Positions 9,607 to 19,574 of a stretch of 48,615 bases of DNA are shown piece after piece (the stretch's first letter is position 1; each line of letters opens with the position of its first letter). A program made the translations under genes and the position numbers. The notes beneath the pieces were generated by a model, which was given only the letters and a program-made list of their open reading frames with translations, was not told the DNA's origin and did not search any database. Location of the stretch: positions 1 through 48,615 of the forward strand of contig DUPP01000085.1 of NCBI GenBank assembly GCA_012838265.1, read 5' to 3'. This DNA comes from Clostridiales bacterium (GTDB taxonomy: Bacteria; Bacillota; Clostridia; Peptostreptococcales; Anaerovoracaceae).

Positions 9607-10893
9607 GTGAAGGTAACTATGGTACTAAATACTACGCCCTCTTCTGATAGAATCCATATCGGTTTTTTCGGTAAACGTAATGCCGGAAAATCAAGCGTTA
9701 TTAATGCCGTTACAGGACAGCACCTGTCAATTGTCTCAGAGGTCAAGGGAACCACCACTGACCCTGTTTACAAAGCTATGGAGCTATTGCCACTCGGTCC
9801 GGTTATGATGATCGATACACCGGGTCTAGACGACGAAGGAACACTTGGTCATATGCGAATGCAAAAAACCTATCAGGTGCTTAATAAGACGGATATCGCT
9901 GTTCTCGTTGTAGACGGAGCTATCGGTATTTCCGATGAGGATCATTCCATCATCAATCGATTCCGACAGAAAAATATCCCTTTTATTATAGTGTTTAATA
10001 AGTTGGATATTGCTAATACTTCTGCTGCCACTACCTCAAGACCTGCTGCAGGGGCTGTGCCTGAACTTATGCCAGACTTTCCCTCAGATAATACTATTTG
10101 GGTTAGCAGCGTGACCGGAGAGAATATTAACGAATTGAAAGAGCTAATCGCAAGTCAGGTTCACACAAGACAGTCAAAATATCCAATAGTATCTGACCTA
10201 ATAAAACCGTGTGATCTTGCAATTTTAGTTGTGCCTATAGATTCTTCTGCACCCAAGGGACGTTTTATACTTCCCCAGCAGCAAACCATCCGCGACATAA
10301 TAGAAGCTGATGGAGCTGCGGTCGTGGTCAAGGATACCCAGTTAAGCGCAACTCTTGAAAGTTTGGGAACTCCTCCAAGCATTATCATTACCGACAGTCA
10401 GGTTTTTGATAAAGTGGCTTCTATAGTACCTGATAATATACGCCTAACCTCATTTTCCATTTTATTTGCTCGTTACAAGGGAAATCTGGAACTTGCAGTA
10501 AAAGGAGCTGCCTACATCGAAAGATTAAATGACGGAGACACTGTTCTTATTTCTGAAGGCTGCACTCACCATCGGCAGTGTGAAGATATAGGAACGGTAA
10601 AGATCCCCCGCTGGCTGAATGAGTATACAAAAAAGAAATTGAATTTTGAATTCACCAGCGGCACGGAGTTTCCTGAGGATTTATCAAAATATAAGCTGGT
10701 TGTCCATTGCGGCGGATGCATGCTGAACGAGCGGGAAATGAAATACCGACTTCAATGCTCAGATGATCAAAATGTACCCATAACAAACTACGGAATTCTG
10801 ATTGCATATATGCAGGGGATTTTAGATAGATGTATTTCAGTTTTTCCAGATTTTGCACACATGTTAAAAAAGAATAGCAACTTTAAAGAATAG
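9607..10893 (+). CDS. hydF: [FeFe] hydrogenase H-cluster maturation GTPase HydF
   Basis: GKRNAGKSSVINAVTGQ P-loop; C-terminal HHRQCEDIG and HCGGCM cluster ligands. Confidence 0.95.
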   Translation: MKVTMVLNTTPSSDRIHIGFFGKRNAGKSSVINAVTGQHLSIVSEVKGTTTDPVYKAMELLPLGPVMMIDTPGLDDEGTLGHMRMQKTYQVLNKTDIAVLVVDGAIGISDEDHSIINRFRQKNIPFIIVFNKLDIANTSAATTSRPAAGAVPELMPDFPSDNTIWVSSVTGENINELKELIASQVHTRQSKYPIVSDLIKPCDLAILVVPIDSSAPKGRFILPQQQTIRDIIEADGAAVVVKDTQLSATLESLGTPPSIIITDSQVFDKVASIVPDNIRLTSFSILFARYKGNLELAVKGAAYIERLNDGDTVLISEGCTHHRQCEDIGTVKIPRWLNEYTKKKLNFEFTSGTEFPEDLSKYKLVVHCGGCMLNEREMKYRLQCSDDQNVPITNYGILIAYMQGILDRCISVFPDFAHMLKKNSNFKE

Positions 10894-10918
10894 CATCTCA
10901 GATGTTATTCTTTTTTAT
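10888..10918 (+). terminator. Terminator of hydF, AGAATAGCATCT/AGATGTTATTCT + TTTTTT
   Basis: Inverted repeat with T-tract overlapping the hydF stop region. Confidence 0.7.
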
Positions 10919-11158
10919 ATTTATCACCATTAATTTGATGTTATTCTTTTAAACCTTTTAGACACCACAATTTGATGTTATTTTATTATCCCTTTTTAGA
11001 TTACCTACAACACCATTAATTTTTTATATCATCTTTTATATTTTTATAAATCACATGAATTTTTTCTAATCATGTTGTCATGCCTTAATTTAACATGTAT
11101 AATCAACATTTTATCATTTTATACTATCCGTAAAACTATATTTAATAGCGGAGGAAGC

Positions 11159-11461
11159 ATGAAGGATTTATTTATAGAAACCAAAAGGGGTAGTGAAGAA
11201 ATCAGCGAGGATATTGCAGAAAAGTATAATCTTAAACAAGGTGACCTCTCTCCTTTTACTCAAAGCAGAATTGTTGGAACGGACGGAGATTTTCAATCCG
11301 AGAATACAGCAGATCATGACAGTGAGGCTTGGATTCGTCAGGATTTCAAACAAATGCCAGAAAAGGGCATACCAGATGACGAGATTGATCATATGGATAA
11401 TGGATTTGAGTTCTCGCAATCAGAAATTATTGACTTTTCACAGGGAGTTGACTCAGATTAA
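11159..11461 (+). CDS. Hypothetical acidic protein (100 aa)
   Basis: MKDLFIETKRGSEEISEDIAEKYNLKQG...; RBS gcggagga; start moved from 11072. Confidence 0.6.
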   Translation: MKDLFIETKRGSEEISEDIAEKYNLKQGDLSPFTQSRIVGTDGDFQSENTADHDSEAWIRQDFKQMPEKGIPDDEIDHMDNGFEFSQSEIIDFSQGVDSD

Positions 11462-11706
11462 ATATATGTTAACACTACATTCTTAAATACTCAGTCCCTA
11501 ACACCTGCGATTTAACACTCTTTTCTATTATATTATATTGTTTAATTTCTAATTTTTTATTTCTTTTTACAGCTTTTCAACTTAATATTGACATTGAATT
11601 ATTATCCATATATCATAATACATGTGGTGTTTGTTTTCTTTCTCGCCTCAACATATTGTACATTAGACATGATTAAGATATTATACTATTGGGGGTAATT
11701 ATTGTG

Positions 11707-13821
11707 ATGAAGCAAATCATTAAGCGGGATCGTTCTATTGCACTCTTCAAGAAAGAAAAAATTGTTCTAGCAATATTCAAAGCAGCACAAGCTGTTGGGG
11801 GAAATGATTTCTCAACATCAGAGAAATTAGCGGATGAAGTCGTCAAAATAGCAGAACTTCAGTATCCGGATGGAATTGCTGAAGTTGAAGGTATTCAAGA
11901 TATCGTAGAAAAAGTATTAATTGAAAACGGACATGCAAAAACAGCGAAAGCATATATTCTATACCGTGAAAAAAGGCGATCTGCTCGTGAGTCCAATGCC
12001 CTAATCGGCGCAACTATTAATATGTTTACAGAGTATCTGAATGATTCCGATTGGCAGATAAACGAGAATGCAAACACGCAAAAGTCTATCAATGGACTAA
12101 ATAACTATGTACGTGAAGCCTTTACCCAAAATTACTGGCTCCATGAGATTTATACTGAAGATATTAGAGAAGCCCATATATCAGGTGATTTACATATCCA
12201 TGACCTAGGATTTTTCGGTCCTTACTGTGCTGGATGGGATCTGAGACAAATATTAATGAATGGTTTTGGCGGAGTTCCAGGCAAAGTAGAATCCAGCCCG
12301 CCAAAGCACCTTAGAACGTTTTTAGGACAAATCGTAAATTCCACGTTTACAACTCAAGGAGAAACTGCGGGAGCCCAAGCTTGGTCCTCCATTGATACGT
12401 ACTGTGCCCCATTTATCTATTATGATAAATTAGACTATAAAGCAGTTAAACAAGCTATACAGGAATTTATCTTTAATCTTAATGTACCGACCCGTGTTGG
12501 CTTTCAATGCCCTTTTTCCAATCTCACCTTTGATCTGGTACCACCCAGAACTTTGAGAAATGAATATGCCATTGTGGGCGGTAAATTGATGGATAAAACC
12601 TATGGGGAATTTCAGAAGGAAATGGATATGTTTAACATGGCATATTGCGACGTTATGATGGAGGGCGATAAAAAGGGCAGAGTCTTTACCTTCCCAATAC
12701 CAACTATAAACATAACTAAGGATTTTGACTGGGAAAGTCCAGTTGCTGAAAAAATAATGGAGATTACATGTAAGTACGGAATCCCTTATTTTTCTAACTA
12801 CATCAATTCAGATCTTTCACCTGAGGATGCTCTATCAATGTGCTGTCGTCTTAGATTAGATACCGCCGAATTAAGAAAGCGAGGCGGTGGTCTGTTCGGT
12901 TCTAACCCGCTTACTGGTTCCATTGGCGTTGTAACGATAAATTTGCCAAGACTTGCATATATTTCAGCAAGCGAATCAGAATTCCGTACAAGATTATGGC
13001 AGCAGATGAACCTTGCCAGAAACAGTCTGGAAATGAAACGAAAAGTCATTGAGGAACAAACCGATAAAGGTCTTTACCCATATTCCGCCAATTATTTGCA
13101 AGGAGTCAAAGAGAGGACAGGATATTATTGGTATAACCATTTCAATACTATCGGTCTGGTTGGAATGAATGAGGCCTGTCTAAATCTTTTAGGACCTGAA
13201 TATGATTTGACAACACAGGAAGGGCAGGATTTTGCAATTAGAACCATTACATATATGAGAGATATAATAAAGGATATCCAGGAAGAAACCGGTCATTATT
13301 ACAATCTCGAAGCTACTCCTGCAGAAGGAACTAGTTATCGTCTGGCAGAAAAGGACAAAAGAAAGTATCCTGATATAATAACCGCAGGAGAAGATGTGCC
13401 TTACTACACCAATTCATCCCAGCTTCCTGTAGGCTATACAGATGATATCTTCGAAACGCTTGATCTACAGGATGAACTACAGTCTCTTTATACGGGAGGA
13501 ACTGTCCTTCACCTGTATCTGGGAGAAGAAATCAAAGATGTAAGTGCTGCCAAGAAACTGATACAAAAAGCCTTCACAAATTACAGGCTGCCATATCTTT
13601 CACTGACTCCGACATTCTCCATATGCAACGACCATGGATATATTTCAGGTGAGCATTTTTCGTGTCCAAGCTGCGGAAATGCAACGGAAGTATGGAGCCG
13701 TGTAGTCGGGTATCTTCGACCGGTTCAAAACTATAACAAAGGGAAAAAGGAAGAATATAGACAACGTATTAAATATGTCATTAAGGATGATGATAAACAG
13801 GCAGATAAGACAGTTAGTTAG
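11707..13821 (+). CDS. nrdD: Anaerobic ribonucleoside-triphosphate reductase
   Basis: ATP-cone N-terminus, GDLHIHDLGFFGPYCAGWDL, C-terminal CPSCG...RVVGYLRPV glycyl radical site. Confidence 0.95.
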   Translation: MKQIIKRDRSIALFKKEKIVLAIFKAAQAVGGNDFSTSEKLADEVVKIAELQYPDGIAEVEGIQDIVEKVLIENGHAKTAKAYILYREKRRSARESNALIGATINMFTEYLNDSDWQINENANTQKSINGLNNYVREAFTQNYWLHEIYTEDIREAHISGDLHIHDLGFFGPYCAGWDLRQILMNGFGGVPGKVESSPPKHLRTFLGQIVNSTFTTQGETAGAQAWSSIDTYCAPFIYYDKLDYKAVKQAIQEFIFNLNVPTRVGFQCPFSNLTFDLVPPRTLRNEYAIVGGKLMDKTYGEFQKEMDMFNMAYCDVMMEGDKKGRVFTFPIPTINITKDFDWESPVAEKIMEITCKYGIPYFSNYINSDLSPEDALSMCCRLRLDTAELRKRGGGLFGSNPLTGSIGVVTINLPRLAYISASESEFRTRLWQQMNLARNSLEMKRKVIEEQTDKGLYPYSANYLQGVKERTGYYWYNHFNTIGLVGMNEACLNLLGPEYDLTTQEGQDFAIRTITYMRDIIKDIQEETGHYYNLEATPAEGTSYRLAEKDKRKYPDIITAGEDVPYYTNSSQLPVGYTDDIFETLDLQDELQSLYTGGTVLHLYLGEEIKDVSAAKKLIQKAFTNYRLPYLSLTPTFSICNDHGYISGEHFSCPSCGNATEVWSRVVGYLRPVQNYNKGKKEEYRQRIKYVIKDDDKQADKTVS

Positions 13822-13838
13822 TAAAGGAGCTGATTCAT

Positions 13839-14525
13839 ATGAACTTATCCGGAATCATAAAAAGTTCATTGATCGACTTTCCGGGTTTGGTATCTTGTGT
13901 ACTGTTTGTGCCTGGCTGCAATTATTCGTGTTTTTATTGCCATAACCGTTCTCTGATTGATGGAAGTCATATTTTGTTAACACCTCAGTCAGTAAAAGAT
14001 TTCCTCGAAAAACGTGCTGGTTTGCTCGATGGTGTAGTTATCTCAGGCGGGGAACCAACACTTCAGGAAGACTTAATTCCTTTTATACATATGGTTAGGG
14101 ATCTTGGATATAAGGTCAAACTTGATACCAACGGCTCTCACCCAGAAATAATAAAAGCACTTCTCAAATGGAAGCTTTGCGATTATTATTCTGTTGATTA
14201 CAAGGCTCCTGCAGACCAGTACCCAGAAATCTGCGGCAATGGAGCCAATGCCATGAAAGTTATCGAAACCATCAAACTGCTTACCGAAAGCGATGTTCCC
14301 TTTGAGGTCAGAACTACAGTGTTTCCTCAACTAGGAAAAGAGGATTTGCTGACTATGTCTAAGGAAATTCCTGTTGTTCCTCGCTATGTCCTGAACCGAT
14401 ATAAGGTACCTGACAAATACCTGCCTCAGGATGAAGAAAGAATACGATCAAAACCGTATTCTCAAGAAGAAATTAAATGCATGGCAGATTGCATAACTGC
14501 TTATCAACCTAATATTGCTCAATGA
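13839..14525 (+). CDS. nrdG: Anaerobic ribonucleoside-triphosphate reductase activating protein (radical SAM)
   Basis: GCNYSCFYCHN motif; directly downstream of nrdD. Confidence 0.9.
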   Translation: MNLSGIIKSSLIDFPGLVSCVLFVPGCNYSCFYCHNRSLIDGSHILLTPQSVKDFLEKRAGLLDGVVISGGEPTLQEDLIPFIHMVRDLGYKVKLDTNGSHPEIIKALLKWKLCDYYSVDYKAPADQYPEICGNGANAMKVIETIKLLTESDVPFEVRTTVFPQLGKEDLLTMSKEIPVVPRYVLNRYKVPDKYLPQDEERIRSKPYSQEEIKCMADCITAYQPNIAQ

Positions 14526-14539
14526 TTCAAATCTACCAC

Positions 14540-14566
14540 GGAGGCCATATTACATGGTCTCCTTTT
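14540..14566 (+). terminator. Terminator of nrdDG
   Basis: GGAGGCCAT-ATTAC-ATGGTCTCC TTTT. Confidence 0.7.
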
Positions 14567-14701
14567 ATATTCTATAATACTTAGATATTATTCTATAATT
14601 TGTGCATCATGCATTATCATAGTTAAAGCTGCCTAAGAAACCTATTGAAATTATAAGTTTGTTCAGCAGCTTTTTATATGTTTACTGTAATACATCTTTT
14701 G

Positions 14702-14893
14702 TTATATATCTTTTAATGGTGCGCCACATTTCGGACAGAAGTTCACGTCCAGCTTAATGCTCCTTAGTGTAATCTTCTGCTTCGGCCTATAAGCACACAA
14801 AATGGAGCTGCACGACTTTTCATCAAATCCGATGAAAACTTGGTCGGGACGAGCAAATTGATCTTCTATACAACTGCAGTTAAATTTCTTCAT
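14702..14893 (-). CDS. Small zinc-ribbon-like protein (63 aa)
   Basis: C-x-C and CPKCGAPL motifs. Confidence 0.55.
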   Translation of the reverse strand: MKKFNCSCIEDQFARPDQVFIGFDEKSCSSILCAYRPKQKITLRSIKLDVNFCPKCGAPLKDI

Positions 14894-15010
14894 ATCTATG
14901 TCACCTTCTAATTGGATTTATAGATATTATGCCAACTATTCCCGTTTAATATTCTATTTCATTTAATAACTAACACTATACATTCTATTTTTATAACTAG
15001 CACTTCCATT

Positions 15011-15457
15011 TTATTTTTTAGAAAAAATAAAATATCCACCAATTCCAATCAATAATACTGCAAGAAATGTTTCCTCTGGAATCCAAGGAATATGACTCCG
15101 GAGAAAAATAATTATGCCAAATACGATTAGGACAATGCCCAGTGTATATAGAGCGCTCCTAGTATTTTTTCGCGCTTCTATTCTCTGCCTTTCCTTTATT
15201 TCTTCCTCAGTCAGATCTTCATCATCAAATCCTTCGTCTGTCCTGACATGGGTTCTCTCAATCGGGACGTACGCTGGATTTTGCGGTATTATGAAAGCTG
15301 CAATGATGTAGGCAATTAATCCTGTTCCAGCCATTAGGATAAATGCAACCCACAAGAGTCGAATTATAACCGGGTCTATCGAGAAATATTCACCTATACC
15401 CCCACATACTCCTGCAAATACCTTGTTGTTTGATGATTTATAAAGCTTTTTCTCCAT
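15011..15457 (-). CDS. PspC domain-containing membrane protein
   Basis: MEKKLYKSSNNKVFAGVCGGIGEYFSIDPVIIRLLWVAFIL. Confidence 0.9.
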   Translation of the reverse strand: MEKKLYKSSNNKVFAGVCGGIGEYFSIDPVIIRLLWVAFILMAGTGLIAYIIAAFIIPQNPAYVPIERTHVRTDEGFDDEDLTEEEIKERQRIEARKNTRSALYTLGIVLIVFGIIIFLRSHIPWIPEETFLAVLLIGIGGYFIFSKK

Positions 15458-15621
15458 TATTCTTATACCGCCTTTTATTTCTAGTCTTCTTAGTACCCCC
15501 TATGAGTTGTAGTTTACACGTTGTTACCGTACTCTAGAGGTAAAATTTTAATGATTAGTATTATTATACGCAAATCTTCAGTTTATGACAACCGATATAT
15601 ATCATTGACAATAAGGCTTAA

Positions 15622-16191
15622 TCATTTGATTAAGTCGATTCCTATAATCAATGATTCTTTATCCATTGGACCTTGATAGGCTAATACGACTTCTCCGTCT
15701 TTATTAATGAATATAGTTGTGGGAATAGACGAAATACCATAAATAGCCGCTGCAATTTGTTCAATATCAAAGTAAATGGGCAAATCAAAGCCATTATCAT
15801 TTATAAAATTCTGTCCTTTTTCCTGTGTCTCACGACGCCCGTCCACCAGGTCTACCATCATGAATACTACATCCTTTTTTACATCAGCATATACTTCATC
15901 AAAATATGGCATTTCTTCTCTGCAAGGCGGACACCACGACGCCCAAAAATTTAATACTATGGGCTTTCCAAAATTATCAGACAACCTAATTTCATTTCCT
16001 TTATTATCGATAACAGTGAAGTCAGCAGCTTTATTTTCCGAACCTTCTTGTGAAGATATTTCACCCAATGGAGGCTGCACATCATTACTTTGATTGAAAC
16101 TATCTGATAAAGAATTATATGCTAAATATACAATTGCAAGAAATATTATAAAGACAATTATACTCGCTATTGTTCTTTTTTTATTGTTCAT
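15622..16191 (-). CDS. TlpA/ResA-like membrane-anchored thioredoxin-fold protein
   Basis: NFWASWCPPCREEMPYF; N-terminal TM. Confidence 0.9.
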   Translation of the reverse strand: MNNKKRTIASIIVFIIFLAIVYLAYNSLSDSFNQSNDVQPPLGEISSQEGSENKAADFTVIDNKGNEIRLSDNFGKPIVLNFWASWCPPCREEMPYFDEVYADVKKDVVFMMVDLVDGRRETQEKGQNFINDNGFDLPIYFDIEQIAAAIYGISSIPTTIFINKDGEVVLAYQGPMDKESLIIGIDLIK

Positions 16192-16243
16192 TTCTCATCC
16201 TCCAATGTTGAGTGCAGCAAATAAAAGTCTTTTCTATCTATCA

Positions 16244-16915
16244 CTAAAATGTCAGGATTGACAGGTAATATCCCATTACCCCGGTTGCCATAAGCAACCC
16301 AACTGCAACTAGCAGTCCGCCTGAAATTATATTGATTATACGGTAATTTTTCTTAATAAATTCAAAAGTGGTTTTCAACTGATCTATTAAAATAGCACTA
16401 ATTATAAAAGGAATCCCAAGTCCTAAGGAAAAACATGTAAGCATCAATATCCCTTTCACGCTGTCCCCGCTTGAAGCCGCAAGCATCAAAGCTGAGCCTA
16501 AAAAAGTACTGACACAGGGAGTCCAGCTAACTGAAAACACTAGCCCGAAAGTTGCAGATGATAAAAAGCCTGCTTTAATCGTTTTTGTACCAACATGTCT
16601 TTGTTTATTAATGAACGACAGCTTTATAATACCCAAAAAGTTAAGTCCAAAAACAATAACTATAACTCCTGCGATCAAATTCACTACAGCACTATATTCT
16701 TTTAAAAGACTTCCTAACGTACCCGCAAATGCTCCAAGTGTAACAAATACGATCGAAAAGCCAATTACAAACCCCAAAGCATTTTTTATCACCGATCTAT
16801 TTGGTACGCTGCTTTCTTGACCTGCAAAATATGAAATAAAAATAGGCAGCATGGGAAGCATGCAGGGCGAGATAAACGTGATGATGCCTTCTAATAAAGA
16901 TATGAGGTATTCCAT
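16244..16915 (-). CDS. ccdA: CcdA/DsbD-type cytochrome c biogenesis (thiol transport) protein
   Basis: FISPCMLPMLPIFISYFAG, SWTPCVSTFLG motifs. Confidence 0.9.
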   Translation of the reverse strand: MEYLISLLEGIITFISPCMLPMLPIFISYFAGQESSVPNRSVIKNALGFVIGFSIVFVTLGAFAGTLGSLLKEYSAVVNLIAGVIVIVFGLNFLGIIKLSFINKQRHVGTKTIKAGFLSSATFGLVFSVSWTPCVSTFLGSALMLAASSGDSVKGILMLTCFSLGLGIPFIISAILIDQLKTTFEFIKKNYRIINIISGGLLVAVGLLMATGVMGYYLSILTF

Positions 16916-17156
16916 AATTACACAAACCCATTATACTAAAAATTGTTTCTATTATAGCGGAAAACTCCCCCTTACGCAATCCTTGGGAAGTCATGTGTGA
17001 TAAACATATGATAATGACATTATGATATCAATTTATGAAAATGTCACCATGTAATTAACTTGAGATAATGTCCTTATGTATACTATCGAGTAAACATTCG
17101 CTGTGTAAATTAATTTATTAAATAGGATATGAAACAGGTTATTATATAACAACAAA

Positions 17157-17185
17157 AAAAGGAAGATGATGCTTCCTCTTTGTGA
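17157..17185 (-). terminator. Terminator on reverse strand, GGAAGCATCATCTTCC + T7
   Basis: Inverted repeat followed by T-run on minus strand. Confidence 0.6.
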
Positions 17186-17228
17186 GTCTCTATTTTTACT
17201 CTTTTTCTTTTTTATTTATGCCCTAACT

Positions 17229-17375
17229 CTAAATTGTCTGCTCAATTTCCTGTTGAAGCTCTGCAATACCTTCTGTCCATCGTTTGATTGCATTTTTATC
17301 ATTTTTCTTTTGTGCCTTCTTGAGTGCCTGCTTGTACGACAATAACTTGAATTGCATTATTCGTCGCTTTTCCAT
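17229..17375 (-). CDS. Small basic helical protein (48 aa)
   Basis: MEKRRIMQFKLLSYKQALKKAQKKNDKNAIKRWTEGIAELQQEIEQTI; near-perfect SD AAGGAGGTGACATC; terminator downstream; not in ORF track. Confidence 0.65.
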   Translation of the reverse strand: MEKRRIMQFKLLSYKQALKKAQKKNDKNAIKRWTEGIAELQQEIEQTI

Positions 17376-17498
17376 GATGTCACCTCCTTGTACTAGTATT
17401 TAGTATACCACATTTTCGTGATTTATACAAATACCGGAAGGAATGTTGATAAAAAGGGCGAATAAGCAAGTTAAGGATAAAAAATTTGGTCGCTTCCT

Positions 17499-18041
17499 TT
17501 ATTTTTTCTGCCATTTATTATAAAGCACAAGGTCTTCGATTTTTTTCCGTTCTCTCGGATAACCTTCGTCTGCCCGATATCCAATCGGTACCATGGCGAA
17601 AACCTTATAGTCCTCAGGAATCTCAAGTATTCGTTTAACTTCATCTGCTCTGAAAGCTCCAAGCCAGCACATTCCCAAACCGAGCTCCTCTGCCTGAAGC
17701 AGCATGAAGGACAGAACTATTGAACAATCGATTGGCCTAACAGGTTCACCGCATAGCATTGTGCGTTCGTTATTATAGCACATTACCAACACAACCGGAG
17801 CTTGGCTTAAAAAGTCTCTCCCATCATATGCAGTGGCTAACTCTTTTTTTAGCCTATCATCTGTCACAAGGACCATTTTAAAATCCTGTTCCACCCTGGC
17901 GCCTGGTGCTAAGCGCCCTGCTTCCAAAAGCTGAAAAAGTTTCTCTTCTTCAATAGGCTTTGGTAGAAAACTTCGTGCGCTTCTTCTAGACCTAATTGCT
18001 TCACTAACATTCATTTTTATATCCTCCTTTATTACAAGCAT
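17499..18041 (-). CDS. Nitroreductase family protein (likely start at MNVSEAIRSRRS)
   Basis: IRSRRSARSFLPKPIEEEKLFQLLEAGRLAPGA. Confidence 0.9.
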   Translation of the reverse strand: MLVIKEDIKMNVSEAIRSRRSARSFLPKPIEEEKLFQLLEAGRLAPGARVEQDFKMVLVTDDRLKKELATAYDGRDFLSQAPVVLVMCYNNERTMLCGEPVRPIDCSIVLSFMLLQAEELGLGMCWLGAFRADEVKRILEIPEDYKVFAMVPIGYRADEGYPRERKKIEDLVLYNKWQKK

Positions 18042-18189
18042 TAATCGTGGGGTAAGCTAGCTAGATAATACTATTGTAACCCATATTTTGTGTTATTTCA
18101 TTATTCTTTATTTTTATACAAAATTCAAAGTCCGCCTAATTTGACGGACTTATATGCAAGCAATGCTAAAGCATCGGACAGAATGTACT

Positions 18190-19557
18190 TTATCCCCATA
18201 CCTCTTCATCACTCGGAATATGGGCATCCTTTATAAAGTAGGCAATTCTGGAAACATTCATAAGATGTTTATAGTCCAGATTTTCAGATATTGAGTTATT
18301 TCCCCACGAGCCGCAGCCAAGGGTGTTGGTGGGTGCTAAGTTATTATTATAGCTTCCGGCGCCGGCTATTGCACAAACCTGATTTACTACGAATCTGGAA
18401 ACACAGAGTTCTTCTGCAACATACTCAATATGCTGCTTATCATTTGAATGGACGGATACGGTGTGTCCCTTACCTTCCCTTTCAAGATTTGCTCTGGCAA
18501 TTTCCACAGCATTTTCAAACTTATCATACTTATATGCACTAAGACAAGGACACATTTTCTCTTTTGCAAGTACCTCCTTCATACCAAAGTCAGTAACCTC
18601 AAGCACAATTATTTTAGTATCATCAGGAATATCTACCCCGGCAAGCCCCGCAATTTTTTGAGCTGACTGACCTATAACATGCTTATTGATAATAGCATTT
18701 TCATCGAACAATGTTTTTCTAAATTTATCAACCAGGTCTGCATCTCTCACAATGAAAGCTTTGTTTGCTGAAAAAATATCCATAATCTCATCATAATCTT
18801 CTTCTGGACATATAACTGATTGATCAGCTGTACAGAGTATGCCGTTATCAAATACTCTTCCTGCAATAATCTTAGGAATCGTTTCAGCATAATCGATGCC
18901 CCTATCAAGAATAGTCTGTACATTACCTGTTCCAACCCCTAATGCCGGTTTTCCGGAACTATAAACAGCTTTGACCATTCCCATACCTCCTGTTGCAATT
19001 ACGACATCAACAGACTTCATTAAAGCTGTTGTAACCTCGAGGCTAGGCTTAGGTATGACCTGAATCAAGTCTTCTGGGCATCCAATTTTCTTTAGTTCAG
19101 CCCTCATAAGTTCTGCAGCCATGCTGGAACAACCCTTTGCCCTTGGGTGCGGTGCTAGAATTATTGCATTACCGCACTTCAATGAAAACATAGAATTGCT
19201 CATCGTTGTGACTACTGGATTAGTGGTAGGTGTTATTGCTCCTACAACTCCCATAGGTTTTGCAACCAAGGTTATACCGGTATCTTCATTTCTCTCCAAA
19301 ATGCCTCTGGATTTCTTTCCAATCAGATGGTTCAAAATCAGTTTTGGTTTATTTGTATGTTTGGAAATTTTATCAGGAACATTTCCCATTCCCGTTTCAT
19401 TAACTGCAAATTCGGCAAGCGGTACTGCATTGTCAACAATAACTCGTGCAATAACCTTTACTGCTTCGTCAACTTCTTCCTGGCTCTTCTTCTCAAATAT
19501 AGCCTGAGCTGCTCTTGCCCTTTGTATATATTCATTAATTAAGTTTTGCACTTCCAT
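18190..19557 (-). CDS. CoA-acylating-type aldehyde dehydrogenase
   Basis: ALDH superfamily; PTTNPVVTTMSNSMF, GNGILCTADQSVICPE-type catalytic Cys region; adjacent to GRE genes. Confidence 0.85.
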   Translation of the reverse strand: MEVQNLINEYIQRARAAQAIFEKKSQEEVDEAVKVIARVIVDNAVPLAEFAVNETGMGNVPDKISKHTNKPKLILNHLIGKKSRGILERNEDTGITLVAKPMGVVGAITPTTNPVVTTMSNSMFSLKCGNAIILAPHPRAKGCSSMAAELMRAELKKIGCPEDLIQVIPKPSLEVTTALMKSVDVVIATGGMGMVKAVYSSGKPALGVGTGNVQTILDRGIDYAETIPKIIAGRVFDNGILCTADQSVICPEEDYDEIMDIFSANKAFIVRDADLVDKFRKTLFDENAIINKHVIGQSAQKIAGLAGVDIPDDTKIIVLEVTDFGMKEVLAKEKMCPCLSAYKYDKFENAVEIARANLEREGKGHTVSVHSNDKQHIEYVAEELCVSRFVVNQVCAIAGAGSYNNNLAPTNTLGCGSWGNNSISENLDYKHLMNVSRIAYFIKDAHIPSDEEVWG

Positions 19558-19574
19558 TTACAGTTTCCCCCATT

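Noticed and set aside
11072-11158. N-terminal extension of the 129-aa ORF
   Set aside because: AT-rich upstream region without RBS; internal ATG at 11159 has a good RBS.
11193-11486. 97-aa ORF overlapping the 11159-11461 gene
   Set aside because: Alternate-frame overlap; the 11159 start has a better RBS (gcggagga).
11580-11700. NrdR boxes upstream of nrdD
   Set aside because: Looked for ACACWATATATWGTGT-like sites; only weak half matches, not supportable.
18291-19542. Multiple forward ORFs antisense to the aldehyde dehydrogenase
   Set aside because: Shadow ORFs; composition and lack of RBS argue against coding.
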